From positions 30,013,794 to 30,077,793 of the forward strand of contig CAKAKS010000039.1 in the NCBI GenBank assembly GCA_916700875.1: a DNA stretch of 64,000 nt. The letters are read 5' to 3'. Both the position numbers and the translations under genes were made by a program. The notes below the pieces were generated by a model. That model made no database searches and had not been told where the DNA came from. It saw only the letters and a program-made list of their open reading frames with translations. Source of the DNA: Sebastes aleutianus (lineage: Eukaryota; Chordata; Actinopteri; Perciformes; Sebastidae). The stretch's first letter is position 1, and each line of letters opens with the position of its first letter. Shown here piece after piece: positions 33,493 through 47,304 of this stretch.

Positions 33493-36400
33493 CTCTGGCC
33501 TGCACTTGTGGCGGGCTGGTTTACAGGCTGACCCAGCTCTGTGGGGGGGTGATCTCTATCCTCTGGCTGTCCCACCACAAGCAGTAGCTGTAAATATTTT
33601 GAATTCCACAGCATACACAGTAAATTAATCCACAAAGCGAATAAAGCACATTACGTTTATCTATGTTTCCCCCTATGATGAGCCAACGCTCAGCTTGTTC
33701 AGAAGTATTTGTATGCAACATGTGAACATACACTCTTTCCACCTGACTCATCCCGCCTCACCATCTTATAGTGTGTGTACGATCGAACAAGGTTACTCTT
33801 ATTTATAGATGCTCAGGTATAGGGAGCCAAGTTCCTCTTCACAATAAGCCAGCCATGCACGCCCCCCTCACTCATACACACCCACGAATGGGCACGCACG
33901 CCAGCATAGCAGCCCCCTCCTTGGCAATAAATCCCTGTTTTCCAAATGAAACGCTAAGCAGTCTCTCCGGGCGGAGCAATGATTCAGAATAAGCACAGCA
34001 CAGCTGGGAGCTGCAGGTGCAAGGACTTATTTTTTTCTTCTGGTCCCACATTGATTCCTCCTCCCTGTCTCTGCTTGTCGTGTATGTTTGTTTTCTCTTC
34101 CTCCCCTCCGTTTTCGTTCCGTTCCACGTCCTCCCACCCTTTGAAACTAGTCTTTTACCTTCATTAATGTGATTTACCAACCTTTAATCCCCCATTTATT
34201 TCCTCAAAATGCTCAGCGCCATCTCTCTGTTTCCTCCTCTCTATCTCTCTCGCCCATTGACGATGGAGGACGGTTATACTCACAGTTTAAATTCTGGGCT
34301 GGCACCTGGGCGTGTCTGGCGGGAAGATTTGCTGTCATGGACATTTATGGGCGCGGTGACCAACGGACTGTTAAAGTTCCTGTTTAAGCCTCTGCAAGCA
34401 CACAGAGAGAGAGACAGATAGATAGAAAGAGAGAGAGAGAGGGGAGGGAGGTCATGGTCTCCAGGAAAGAAATGTTCAAGTGTGGCACAGAATATGGTTC
34501 CATGGTGTTGCTGTTACTCAGAAAGAGGGCTGACCTTCGTTCAATGCACAAACACATACACCTAAAGATGCCAGACGCCCACGCTTTATTCTTTTGTCCT
34601 CTCAGACTCCCTTCTCCATTCTGTTTCACCCTCACTCGATTCTAGAGGGCATGCTCATTGATCTAGAATTGTCAAAAAGAGAGGACATTCCTGGTGTGTC
34701 AAGTGTCATTTATTATTGGGGAGAGCAGCAACAGGTGTGATATATGGAAACACACATATCCAATAAAGATCCCTGCTGTGCTCTTTTAATTTTTCCATTT
34801 TCTAATCATATACACCAATAGGTTCATTGTTCAGGGCTTATGCATCACCCTCTACAGAGGATAATGAAGGATGCTCAGTGTGTATGTAACTGCACTTTCC
34901 TGTGGTTTTCCTCTTTATGAAGTGTACAGATGGAGCCATGTCATGTCCGTCACTGGTTACAATGAATCATCCCTTCAAAGCCGACCTTCAGATCACCTCT
35001 TGTTTCTCCCAAGAAGGTTTTCTGTGCGTGAACCGTCCTTTCAGACCTGCGACCCATCTGTTTCCGAGTGCTTTTTCAGCGATGGGCTTTTTACTATGGA
35101 GTCTGGTGAAAGGTTTATACGATATCTAGAGCATTAATATAGCAGCAAAAAATTTTTTTTATGTAAACATATAGTGGAGTAATATCTACGTGAGCAGAGA
35201 ATGAACTCGTTCCCCCTCTGTGTGGGTCGTGTCTAGAAGGTATCGCGCAAATCGCGAAAAATCTTGTGACATGGTTTGATGATGGGTTACAGCTGACACG
35301 CGTTTTTCTCTTTTTGAGAAAGACCCTTTATCTGTGATTTGTTTTTTCTGTTCTTACTGCTACCGAGCACGCGATACTGTTCAAGATTTGGAGCCATACT
35401 TGCCACTACTTTCTACTTTAAGGTTAGGTATTGACTTTGAATGGTTAAGGTTAGGATAGGTCATTGGGCAGCGAGTCTTGCGAGAGTTTTTGTACGATTT
35501 TGTGAGTTTGTGGGTTAATTTCTCGGCACAACCCTCTGTGTGTGTTGTAATCTGAGCTTCTCTGTGCTTTGTTGACGTAGCCGGGCCGGCTGTGTATGCC
35601 TTTTAATGCATATTTGTGCCTGTGAGCGTGCCCCACTGGCTATCTCAAGGCCGCAACATGCACTGCACTGCTCCCATACGGTGGTTACAGCTGATAACGC
35701 CGTCCCGACCAACCGACGGAAGCGTAGCACCCACCCTGTGGTTCCCCGAAGGTTAACACTGATATCTCTGTCAGCACTTTCACCGTTGTTTCCACCGTTA
35801 GCGCTGCGGCTCAGCCGTCGCCATGTTGAGAGCCATGCAGAGGCAATAAAAATGCTTCCAATCTTGCATTTAGTGTCATTAAGGTGTAACAGTATGACAA
35901 GCGACAAAGGCTAATGATGCACTAATGAGGAATGCCAGTCATTAAGGCAGGATGATTTCTTTCTTTCTTTCTTCTGTCCACTACATCTACCACACCCTTC
36001 GTTGTTCTCTTCTCATTCCCCCTCATCTCCTCTCACTCTGCTGTCTGGTGTTCCAGCTCCCACGGTCGAGCAGCTGGAATAAAGTGTTAAAGAGTTTAGA
36101 AGATTTGCAGAGGAGTTTGTAATTTCGACATCCTACAGAGACACACAAAACACTCGGAATAAAAAAAAAAGCATGAAACGGCTCAAGTGAAAGCAGCCCA
36201 ATCTAGACATCGCTGTCTAAATGTAGCCCGGTGTTACCGTAACAATCGACTGGCAAATAGGCTTTCTAGTGTGGAGCTTTGAGGTTTCAGCCGTCTCCTT
36301 CACATTCTACTTATGTGTAGCCGTTTCCTGTGTGGAAGCACGCAGCCAACCACAGTCTGTGGTGCTACAGCGCTCTTTATAAAGGAGTTGGTTTTTTTTG

Positions 36401-37284
36401 GAGTCAGCTGTTATTGATAGAAAACATCTAACTCTAAAAGCTTCCTGTAAGTGAACACATGACACAAGTTTTAACACAAATGGACACAAAGGGATATGCA
36501 CACACACACATTGAACACCTGTGCACTTGCACAGATTTTCTTTTAATGGAGGAACCTGAAACTGAAACACAGAGAGTTTTTATATTTATCCGCGGGTTCC
36601 CCTGTGACTGTGTTAGAGCAGCACTGCACTGTAATGGGCTATAAGGTCAAACGCTATCTTAACTCCGCCGCGGGGGGGGTGCGACCTTTGAGGGGAAACA
36701 CAGTCTTCTTCAATCTTCTCTCCCTTGACGTTGCCATCCCGCTCTCCTGAGGATGAGAGGAGGATGAAGCGGGGGAGGAGGATGAGGGATGGAGATAGTG
36801 AGAGTCGTAATTAAAGTAAATATGTCCCCTTAGCGCTCCATTAGAATCTGCCTGTATTTGATATAAGTGGCCTAATTATGCAAAACGCCAGTGGACATTG
36901 CGTGGTGTTTATCATGAAATGTGCCAAGTGAAAAAAAAAACCTGCATCATGGGTGGATTAATGGCTTATTTGTGAGTACTGATGAGTTTTAGTGGGTAGA
37001 AGAGAAAGCAGAGAAGAGACAGACAAACACACACATACACACACAAAAGGTCTCAGTAACCATGTGTGAAGGACGCAGCGGTACAATGCGATGCTGTCCC
37101 ACAGTTGATCACGCTTTCGGTTCAGTTTGTCCGCCTCTTGTCGATTTTGTGGTCTGACAAGCAGACAAACAAGCACGCAGATAAAACAGGTGACAGACAG
37201 ACAAAGAGCCATATAGATGCCGAGGTAGAGATAGCGGCTGAAAGCACTTTACTAGTTTGCACTCTGGTTAGATGCAAATCTGCA
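33493..37284. other. intron sequence without recognised genes
   Basis: A GA/GATA tract lies at 34398-34446 and a TTTC run near 35958. Frames at 34871-35137, 35515-35907 and 35606-35914 have no family features. Confidence 0.4.
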
Positions 37285-37340
37285 TTTCGTTGTACTTGTA
37301 CTATGTGCAATGACAATAAAGTTGAATCTAATCTAATCTA
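37285..37340 (+). repeat. 3'-tail fragment of a retroposon
   Basis: Contains TTTCGTTGTACTTGTACTAT, then CAATGACAATAAAGTTGAAT, and ends in short tandem CTAAT units. This is the kind of tail seen at 3' ends of fish LINEs and their SINEs. Only the tail is present. Confidence 0.5.
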
Positions 37341-37372
37341 AAAGTTTCCGTGTGTCCCCTCACAAACACATG

Positions 37373-38230
37373 CTAGGGATGTTAACATTCAACCGTTTGA
37401 CCGTTAATCAACAATTAGGAATTTTGACAGATTAATGCTATCAGTTAAACGGTTAAAAGAAATATAAAAAAAAAAAAAAAGCTGAGCAAAACTCACTTGT
37501 CACTTAAAGTAGAATAGCTGTTACTAGCCGTTGTCAGACACACACAGTCTGTAAGACACTCGCTATCGTTACGTCAGGCAGACACACAGCTGATAACCTT
37601 GCAGCTAAACTAAATGATGTGGTGGAGACTTTTACTGGGAAAGTGGCTACATGTGTCCTAATACACGCAGTATCATGGCTGCTAACTCTCCCAGTCTGGT
37701 GATCTGGGGACTCAGTTGTCTGTTTTGCACATACACTGCTGCTGGCGATAAATGATAGATTTAACCTGTTTGTGCATCGGCTTATCGTTGCAGCTGGGTG
37801 GCTTGTTAGGCACTACAACCAAAGAAGGTATATTGCCAAGAAGTCAATTGTTCGTTCCATTGCAACATCAGCGCCCAGCAGCAAAGCTACACTTCCGCCA
37901 TTTTGGACTGAAAGCGACTACTAGACTACTAGACGCCAGTAAAATGAAATGTGCCTAAAAAGTGCCTTACAAAAGTAAAACAAAATGATTTCTAATCTAT
38001 TGTCATATTGTACTGAAATTGCCTGTGTTGAACAATATTTTTTTATATACTGTATATAATAAGCGTTTTCAGTCCAAAATGGTGGCAGCAGCTGCTGTCA
38101 AAAAGAGTTTTGTCTCTTTTGCTTCAACCGTCCAGCACCCCTTAATGCAATGCACTAATCTTAATGATTGGTTAATGAGGGTCGGCTATCGGTTAGAACA
38201 TTTTTTTTAAATTAGCATTCCGAACACATA
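37373..38230. mobile_element. about 860-bp interspersed element (AACCGTT-type ends)
   Basis: The left end CTAGGGATGTTAACATTCAA is followed by AACGGTTAAAAG and GCTGAGCAAAACTC, which recur at 62876-63000. The right end (AATGCAATGCACTAATCTTA, GAGGGTCGGCTATCGGTTAG, TTAGCATTCCGAACA) recurs at 33368-33478. Copies elsewhere in the window define the two ends. No transposase frame is seen. Confidence 0.6.
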
Positions 38231-38465
38231 CAAAATTTAAAGTGTGTGAGGAAGAGAGACACGGTTCACACCTCTTGTCTTTCACTTTCTCTGTCTCTCT
38301 GCCCCGTGCCTCCTCTCCCTCCTCCTCCTCCGCCATCCGCTCTGACAAACACTCCCTGTAACACATTACAGATATTCATGAGCTCTTCACCCACTCTGTT
38401 TGTCTGTCTCTTCGCCACACTCACAAACATCCAGATATGTCCTCCTCCCATCTCTTTTTTTCTGT

Positions 38466-38501
<36 letters not shown>
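38466..38501. repeat. (CA)n microsatellite
   Basis: Interrupted CA repeat. Confidence 0.95.
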
Positions 38502-39995
38502 AGCCTGAGCCTATGTTTGGCAGGAGGCACAAGTTTCTTTTTTCAGCGTGATTGCGATGACTCCTCTCCATTGCTACGGAGTGTGCGAAAGCCGCCGGCA
38601 GCACAGTGGGAGTATTCATGTAAAAGTGCTGGTACTGCGGGGTCCCATTTCTTCCACAAGAGCGGCTTTGCTGATGATAGTGGCAGGCAGGCGATGATAT
38701 TGTAAGTTGCATTAGCCTCTCAGTGAGTAGCGCTCCGTTGTTGGTGCGATGCGCGTTTATTTGGTTAAGGTAATGGATGGCTTGCAGACCATTCTTGAGT
38801 CACGAAAAAGAGCCACTTAGCATAAGGTCAGTGAATAGCTATAGCTTTTCATCACTGACTGTATTGTTAATTGTAGCTGCGGGGTCAAAAGAGGGGTGAT
38901 TTTGTGCCAACTGCACTTGATCTATTTTTCATGAGGGTGTATTGGTAGATGCAGTTGCTCCCTAGCGGTGTTTCTGCAGATAGATGGGTCCTGCTATACC
39001 GCAGCAGGTTGTCCCTGGCCACAAGGTAGCTAAATTGATAGGTGAGAAGTATGCTGAAATAGATATAAAGCAAAGCCTTGGTATTTCTTGGAGAGGGAAG
39101 CAGGCATCTGTTTTTCCTCCTCTCATATTTACTTGCACTTATCAAACTAAATGGAACATTGGGGAGATAAAATTCAAAAATGCTAACAGTTATCCACTGT
39201 GCTGTAGTACTGTAAGCACCTCCGAGGGGAAACAACACCACTAGATTTCAACATAGCCCCAATTAGGCTTTACACACACATTTAGATGAACACCTAAAAG
39301 AGCACTTTTTGTTTTTTCAGGGTAGCAACTTAAGTTTAATGAGGTCTCGAAATTTCTGAGCGCACATCTGAGCACTCAAAAGAGAGCGTGTGATGCATGG
39401 CCCGGTGTATGCTTACCTTGCACTATCCCCCTGTGGATTAGTCTACCTCTGGCATATTAATGTGGAGTTCTTCCTGGCTCAAAATGAGCTCAAAGTGGTA
39501 ACTCAACCTACTAAACCTTTGATACGGGAAAATGAGATTAAACATGCACACGATCTGCTTAGTTAGTCAAACAAGAAACTTTGCAATTAAGAAGCTTTAA
39601 AGACAGCCTCACCTGTTATACAAATGCCAGCCAAAGCATATTGTTATTACAGTGTAGTGGTGCAACTGTACACTGATAAAACAGAAAAATACAGTACAGT
39701 ACAGTTTCATGCAGTCCAGTATGTAAGCCCTGAAATAAATCCAAGCTTTATGATGCTGATCAGTTGTTGATAGAAAGGTGTTGATTCAGGTGTTGCATTT
39801 ACATCGCAGGATGCATATGTATATTTGTCAGTGGGCTACCTCTGGGTCTGAAAAGTGAAACCAATGGTGAAGTGCCTTAAACTTGCATTCTTTCTAATAT
39901 CCAGTAGGGGGCGACACTCTGGTTGCAAAAAGAAGTCTGATTGTATAGAAGTCTATGAGAAAATGAGTCTACTTCTCACTTGATTTATTTCCTCA
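38502..39995. other. intron sequence without recognised genes
   Basis: Frames 38885-39241 (-) and 38984-39244 (+) overlap on opposite strands with no domain features. Confidence 0.4.
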
Positions 39996-40406
39996 GTAAA
40001 CATTGTAAACATGAGTTTATGGTCTCAATCGCTAGTTTCAAGTCTTCTTCAATACAGCATGATGTTCATTTAGTAAATTATGGTCCCATTTAGAGTCAAA
40101 TAGACGATAAGGCAGGGCATGATTTAGGGCGTGGCTACCTTGTGATTGACAGATCGCTACAACTGCATTGGCAGGTCTGGAAGTTGTCTGTGTTTTCGTC
40201 TTACAACTTTAACCCTTTCGCAGTTTTTTCAGTTCATGAAAGTTAATTATAACATTTTCGGTTGCATAAAAATGTTTTATTCAGCTCCATTCTTTGGTAT
40301 CACGTCTGGTTGCAAAAAAAACGGACAGATACCAAGATGGCGACGGCCAAAATACCGAACTCAAGGCTTCAAAACGGCAGTCCACAAACCAATGGGTGAT
40401 GTCATG
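39996..40406 (+). repeat. about 410-bp direct repeat, copy 1 (partner 63101-63527)
   Basis: Matches 63101-63527 in the same orientation, including AACATGAGTTTATGGTCTCA, TTCAATACAGCATGATGTTC, AGTTCATGAAAGTTAATTAT and CAGTCCACAAACCAATGGGT. Also contains ATGGCGACGGCCAAAA-type text. It is an interspersed repeat of unknown class. Confidence 0.85.
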
Positions 40407-40568
40407 GGACACCAAGTCCGCTTCTAGTAAATGATATTAGCGTTTATATGTCATATAACAGACAAATTTGGTTAGCAAAGATAGCTAACAGAATAGCAGA
40501 TTACTTGGTGGCAGAGACTTGCATCAACTTGCTGATCAATCATGGATGCTGTTTGGGCTGCATTCTTT

Positions 40569-40571
<3 letters not shown>

Positions 40572-40618
<47 letters not shown>
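40572..40618. repeat. (CA)n microsatellite
   Basis: About 23 CA units. Confidence 0.97.
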
Positions 40619-40621
<3 letters not shown>

Positions 40622-43600
40622 CTCTGCTGACCGGTGCACTTTATAAAGCTTCTCATTTCTCACTTCCTAATCCGCTGTGATTGTTAAATTCCTCCCCATC
40701 ATAATTCTATGTTGACACTTGTTTTGAAAGTGCCATTTTCCACTTGATTCTGAACAACAAGTCTCAAGGTTAGTGTTAGAAAAACACATCAAATAGTACC
40801 GTTTTATTGGAGAAGATAAACGTTCGTTGCAGATATCAAGGTAGCTCAGAATGCTACATGTGCCGTTAAACCTGGATAATCATACAAGACGTACCATCAC
40901 CTTGACTTTAACATTGGTTGTAAAGCTCCGGAGGAAGCCGACTCTATGATGTGCCACTTTACTCTCGAAGCATGTGATGCGACTGTTTGAAGGCATCAAG
41001 CCCTACTTTTTCATTCTCTCCCAACACGACTCTGGGGTTTTTCCACTTCACTCCGTGTTCAGCGAGTTTCTTTGAAGTAATCAAATCCCTCTCTGCCGTT
41101 AAACGGAATTGATAGCTGAGAAGGTCTTCTTAACTTTTACAAGAACTCACTCCAGCTTACTCACTTTATCCTTTTTTTTTCTCTTTGCTGCTCCACAGCG
41201 TTTCTTTTCCCATTTTTCTTTTCATCACTTCCCTTTCTGCAGTTCTCCTCGTCCTCTCCTGAACGTGTCTCTGGTCTTTTCCGGTGGGCAATCCGCACAA
41301 TCTAATCTTTTAATCTAATTCTTACCCTTTCTCTCCCCCCGTCTGTTAGCTCCCATCCTACATTATCCCTGCTCAAGTGTTGCAGGAGACATCAGGCGGG
41401 AGACATATTTGACCTGTGAGAAAAGAAATCAATCTTGTTGTCTGCCCTGATGCACGCAGTACCACCCCTGCTGCCTAGATGGCGACAAAATGCCAGATAT
41501 TGTTTGAAGGGTTGTCAAGGATAATTGCCACTCAGATCCACTTAGTGTTTAAGCTGTGTGTGTAGGTGTGTACGTGTGTTTGCTTGTGCATTTATGCCAG
41601 CATGGTCCCCGTAAGAGTTTTTTCTTTTTTTTTCTTTGCAAAGGTGCTTTGTAGAGGTAGAGTGGCCATTTAAACCCCTGATCTTAACTGTCAAGGAACA
41701 GACAGGAATTGGAGGACTCATTTGAAGCGAGCACACAAAGCACTACACTCGGTGCCTACGCAGGCAGGTCGCTTCAAGGCAATTAGAATAGCTCTTCCCA
41801 CTTATTGCTTTTGATGTCAGCATGTGAGGGAACGAGAGAGAGAGCCAACTTTTGCCTGCCACTGAAAGAGAGGGCTGCCACTTCACTTGAATTCCTTTAG
41901 ACACAATTAATGTCGTCTGCCATTCAGAGTTTTATCTCCTATTAATGCGGGCAGGTCCAAGGCTTTGAGCTTACAAATGAATTAAATGATGGGGCAAAAA
42001 GAATTAAGTGGGAAAAAAAAGCCAAGCCAAGTAGGACGCCATTGGATTGGTAATGACTTCGTCCATGTACTGGTTTTTACTATATTACGAAAAGCTCTCT
42101 TTGAGTGGTGTCCTGATGATCCGCCTTACTTTTATGCAATATTTAGGTCAGGGAAAGTTATAGAGCTGCTATATTTGACACTTTCAGTGCATTCCAGTTT
42201 CATACATACACACACAGTGAAGAGCTTTCTTCATTCGAAATGAAAGGATTCTCATCTACAAAGCTGCTTCTTCTCCGATGCTCGGATGCCATAGACAAAA
42301 GGCCTGCATGAGTGGGGTGTTAGTCATTAAGAGGCCAAAGGCTATTTCTGGGGGGAAATGAAACATTGTTGTGGCTTGAAAGACTGATGCGACGGGTTTC
42401 GAGATCAGACAGAAATCTCTTTGATCACTCTGTCTCGGGTGTTTCCTTTCAATAACCCAACTTGCACTGACAGCTTACGAGTACCCGGCGTGCCAATGCA
42501 ACTACCGCCGGGTGCACAAGCTGCCCATTAGCTTCCAATTGTTCATTTGCATCCGTACTCATTTGTGCCTACTATTTGCCTACACTTTGATCTCAAGAGA
42601 CTCTTCCAAAAAAGACCCGAGACCTCGTTGCCTCGTTGAGTTCCTGCATTTGGGCGATCCGTGCAGGAATTTGTCCTGCAGACCTGAAGTAATTAAAACG
42701 TAGAGTTTAGGGCACGCAGCTCGCAATCCATTTGGATAAGTGCTTGGATAGCCATTTGCAAGCACACTTAAGGGCTTTTGGTGGAGTTGGTTGTGTTGCA
42801 AAACTCATGGGACAGCTGAGGCAGCAGTAATGGAGGTAAAGACGAGGATGTGGCTTTGGCTGAGGCCTGGCAAGGTGAGTGCAGTGATTTCCATAGAGAT
42901 GCTGCATCCACCCCCGTGCACGCATGCTTTGACTAATTCAAACGACTGGAAAAAGAATGGTTGTCATTAAAAGCGAGGCTGTTTTTCAAATACAATTACA
43001 GTACAAAGTTTTCACCTGACAACAGGGATTTGGGACCCATATTGGCCTCCAAAACCCCTCTCATTATCTGAACCTGACCCCTCTTATCAGCTATAGGGGT
43101 GGCGCAGCTGTGCTATAGGCTTCCTGCCGAAGAGATTCTGCGAGGAGCGAGCCGACTGGATTTGATTTTCATTAGGATTGCATGTCTTCACTGTCACATC
43201 CTCTTCCCACCTTGCACGCTTTACTGGACACAATTTTCCGCTGCGGTGGCCCCCATACTGACGGCTTGGTTTTTCACGCAGCGGTAGAGTCACACCGGGT
43301 GGCCAGTTATCAGTGCATTCACCATTACTGGGCCCCGTGAGGTTGACCTGCTCACAGAGGGCTTTTCTGCCTTTTCCTCGAGTCCCACTAGGAGACACGC
43401 TCTGCTGCTGCACTGGGACCAGCTACCTATAGAATTACAGCAGGCTGTCACAAGTCAAACAGTGTACTGCACAGACCTGGGATGTGCAGGTCACACACAT
43501 CCCCACGCACACACTGACTGTTGACAGACAGTTGAAGGCTGAGACAGTACAAGCTCATGTTAGCGCTCCACAGAGGGTTTGAAAGATCGATCGGAGATAA

Positions 43601-43884
43601 TTATTTCTAATGGAGCCAGAGGAGAAATAGGAGTGTCCTTTTCAACAATAGCTAGAGAGTGTGTAAACATGGCATCTGGACTATTTGACTTAGATTTCTT
43701 TCTTCTTTGGGATTGAATTAAACACAAATGAGTGGACTGGCTGCTGTTATTAAATGTCTACTATCTGATACGAGTCCAAACTGGCAACCTTCAGGTTTAA
43801 AAGTCAAAATCCTGAAAACATTTACATAATGTGTCATTGTGCAAATTGTGTTTTTAAAATCAGATTTTTACCCCAAATTTTGTA
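40619..43884. other. repeat-poor intron block without recognised genes
   Basis: I find no terminal inverted repeats, microsatellites longer than about 20 bp or transposon frames here. Small frames (for example 43087-43413 -, 42512-42703 +) lack family features. This is a candidate region for conserved non-coding DNA. Confidence 0.4.
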
Positions 43885-44256
43885 TTAAAGGAACAGTGCA
43901 TAACATTTTTGGGGAACTATAAGCAGAAATGGATGTTAAATGAAAGAAATTAAAAGTATGTTTTCATTAGTGTATATCACCTGATAATAAGAATTGTGTT
44001 TTCGTTTTTGTCATTTTTACCTGAACGCCACCATAGTTCTTTAACACGCTTCTGAGCCGCAAAGTGCAAAACTGTGGTACCGTCAGCCGCCGTCTGACTT
44101 CTGTTGCTCCTAAAGTAGTGTTATTACGGTAAGGATGGCCTCTGAGCGAGGCAAACGGCGTCTTGGAAAGGGAGGAGTGAGCGGAGGGGTGCTCAGTTGG
44201 TTGCAATCTGCAACCACACCACTAAATGCCACCAAATCCACACACTGGTTCTTTAA
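43885..44256 (-). mobile_element. TTAA-bounded MITE, copy 2
   Basis: TTAA at 43885 and 44253. The left end is TTAAAGGAACAGTGCATAAC and the right end is the complement of TTAAAGAACCAGTGTGTGG. It is a shortened, inverted relative of 16361-16898, sharing TGGCCTCTGAGCGAGGC and GTTGCAATCTGCAACC. Confidence 0.75.
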
Positions 44257-44837
44257 TGATGACATTATTTTTCCAATTGTACCTGTTTTGCAAGAAAAGA
44301 CATTCAGAGACGATATACAATATGTCTAGGTTTGATTTTTAGAACAAAAGTAATCATTGTTATTTCAAATCGTTTCAGTAGTCGCTAATACTAATACTAA
44401 GTTTTGCATAGCCTTCTGTGTCTTTCTCTCCAGAGCTTCACAGTATCACACGTTTGCGTATTCAGGACAAGAATATTACAGCTCCAGTGTGTTCCTACCA
44501 ACAGAGGACACAGGCTTAAATTAACATGGCGCTATCCTGTGATTTATGAGATTCTGCTGTGGCCTAGTGTGGCTCACTTACAGTGCAGGCAGACTCAGAC
44601 ACCTATAGTATGTCACCAGGCTCACATAGCCTACTTATTCTGTAAAACACATACACACACAGAGAGACATTCTCATGATGACATACTAATTATAGTGTAC
44701 ATTTTTGCTGAATTTGTTGTGATGGCTCCAGTTAGAGCAATGTCCCTGCTTGAACAAAAGTCACCACATAATGGGTAATAATAATGCATAGACATACTGC
44801 AGATAAATGATCGGTTAACACTTATGTGATGTATCAG

Positions 44838-45322
44838 CCCGGTCGCACTAAATGGTGTATGAATGACACGGTAATCGCAAGTCATTTTGCGTGCAATAAG
44901 CCATTCTTGCTTTTGGTTTCCTTTATACGCCATGTAGTCTGTATTGATTGCAATGAAAACGCTCCGAGTAAATAAACACAGGACTTTCTACCAGGAGACC
45001 CGTGTTCAAGACCGGTGTTCAAGACTGGTGTTCATGTCTCAAAGTGATGTTGAGTTATTTTGAAGTTACGTTGGTGACGTTTGTAATGTGTTTTTTAGAG
45101 ACATTGTGTTTTCCGTACTTCTGTTACGTTGTTTCCGTAAGTATTTTACTTAGTTTAAGTACTTATTTTTAACCCAACCATGATGTTTTTCCTAAACCTA
45201 ACTAGGGCTGTTATAGTAGCTTTGTTGTGTGGCGAAAAAATAACACGCAAAAAGAGGCGTACAAATGACATGCGGAATGTCCTTGTAATATCTTGGTATT
45301 TATATGCCTCCCCGTGTGATCG
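44838..45322. mobile_element. inverted-repeat element containing an inverted GGTTTAGG module
   Basis: Left CCCGGTCGCACTAAATGGTG and right complement CCCGATCACACGGGGAGGCA are related ends. GCAAGTCATTTTGCGTGCAA at the left also mirrors GCATGTCATTTGTACGCC and TTTTTGCGTGTTATTTTTTC read from the right. The segment 45150-45235 is the module also found at 21330 and 26925, on the - strand. Confidence 0.5.
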
Positions 45323-46779
45323 GGTTGGATGAATTGCATACTTCATTCGTTTCAAACTATTTCTTTTCAGATGTACAGGTTACTAAGAGGATCACTGAGG
45401 CTGATCAAAACGAAGACTGTGGTAAAGTTAGTTAAGGACAAGGACAGAAAGACTGTTCAAAGCAGATGGGGAAAGGAACAGAATGATGAAGGAACCAGTT
45501 TCCTCAGCTCAAATGACTAACACTCAGTTTATAATGGAGTAGAATAAGGCAAAGACGAAAGGCAGGAGGATCCGTGCTTGTAATGCAGCAGTGGCCATTG
45601 GCCATTCGTAGCAGTTAGCAGCGGTGACAGCAGTGTCGAGCTGCGTTGCTTGAATCAGATAACATTTCAGCTCGTCATTCAGCTACAGTGACCAGCCAGT
45701 AGTTAACAGTTAGCGATAGAATGTAGCAGCTGTGCAAAGAGCACAAAGTCACCTGAGAGGTGCGTTTTATTTAGGGTGTGTGTGTATGTGTATGTGTGTG
45801 TACTTCAGTTTGTTCCACTCAAACACTTCCGAGGCCTTTTATTCTGTTTTTCACCTGCACACTTTGCTTACCAGAAAACCATAAAACAGTTGAAAAACAA
45901 AACATTTCTCTTGAGATTGAAGAGCGTAGCTCACTGCAGACATGCTGCAGGAATGCTCAAATAATTTATCATTAATAATAGGACTACATTCACCTCTACT
46001 ACAGACTTTTATTCTTAACATTCAAACACCATGCCACTTTAAAAAGCTAATGCACATGTCAAGTGTTTGACTCCACCGCGGATACTTCTTGATAACTCTC
46101 AACATCAATAAGCGCAGACAATTTATTCTCTCTCCTCGTCTGGATGTGAAGAGGCTCCGGCACTTAACTCTGTTTTTTGCAGCGGGTGGGTGGAAGCTGC
46201 TTCTGCTGTTCTATGCTCAAGTTGGAAAGTAACTTGACTTAGCCAAGAAGAACTGATAATGACTGTGTGGGAGAGCAGACATTAAAACGGTGATGCCAAG
46301 ATGAGAAAGTATACACAATGTAGGTTATGAGTTGTTTGAATCTTTTGAGAATACATATTTTCAATTTATAGCATCACCCAGATGTTGTTGTTCAATCAAA
46401 ATCAGTAAAGAAAAAGAACAGTTATGTCATTGTGTTGTGTTTTTTTTATATTTGTGTACAAAAATAGACATGTTTAGAATACCAGATGCTGGATTGTGTG
46501 CGAATTAACTGGGGCACACTGGGAATTTGAATTCAGTACTACATGTTCTTCTTTTTTCTAACTCAGAGATGGATACTTGAGCTGCTGACTCATACTCAAG
46601 GAACACTTTAGTTGCAAATAAATTAACTTTAGATGTGAATCGCAGCTCTGATTTGGCATGGGACTCCTACAGTGTGACACTGTCAGATTCACGATGGACA
46701 CAAAAAAGGATCAAAATCGATGCTGCAGAACCAGAGAAATTGTCTTTTTTTATTCCACTCATTCTTCTTCTTCCTTGTC
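45323..46779. other. intron sequence without recognised genes
   Basis: A short GT run at 45777-45800. No gene or element ends recognised. Confidence 0.4.
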
Positions 46780-47003
46780 AAATCCTGGCGCCTAGTACAT
46801 TACCCACAATGCAGCGCAACTGCCAACAGATCAGTCAGAGATTTGTGTGTGTTATGCTTGTGGTAGCTGCTAATGTAGCCTCGAGCTGCTAGCCTCAAGC
46901 AGAGATGAGAAGCACTTAGTGATGTCACTTAAGGCAATTTATCAGACTTCATGGAGCCACAAAAGGCTTTCTACAACCTTTTTCAAATGGAGTTCCCCTT
47001 TAA
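46780..47003 (-). repeat. TTAA-ended repeat relic
   Basis: The right end reads, on the - strand, TTAAAGGGGAACTCCATTTG, followed by text (CACTTAAGGCAATTTATC region; ACCCACAATGCAGCGCAACT) that I associate with a teleost interspersed repeat. The left limit is uncertain. Confidence 0.45.
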
Positions 47004-47304
47004 TGTTTTTAGTTAAAGCCACTGATGATCTTGTTGTAATGCCAGAAACGTTAGCTGCTAACTGCTTTCAAATACTGCTCTTGCATTGATAAGAAAAAAA
47101 ACATGTTTTGTTTGTTGTTTACTAAAAACAAAAAGAACATTGGCAGAACATTGGCAGCTAACAAAAAGAACAAGGTGCATGTTGTGTTCTTTTCAATGCA
47201 GCTTCACATCCCTGATCCACAAATGGTTTTAATTTTAGATTTTAGTTGGCAGGCTAACTCAAGGCTACACAATTGTGTTGCAAAAAGAAATTGCAAATAA
47301 AGAA

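Noticed and set aside
42480..42600. Possible exon with Cys/Tyr-rich reading (AYEYPACQCNYRRVHK)
   Set aside because: An AG precedes it, but there is no good polypyrimidine tract, no matching donor and no family I recognise.
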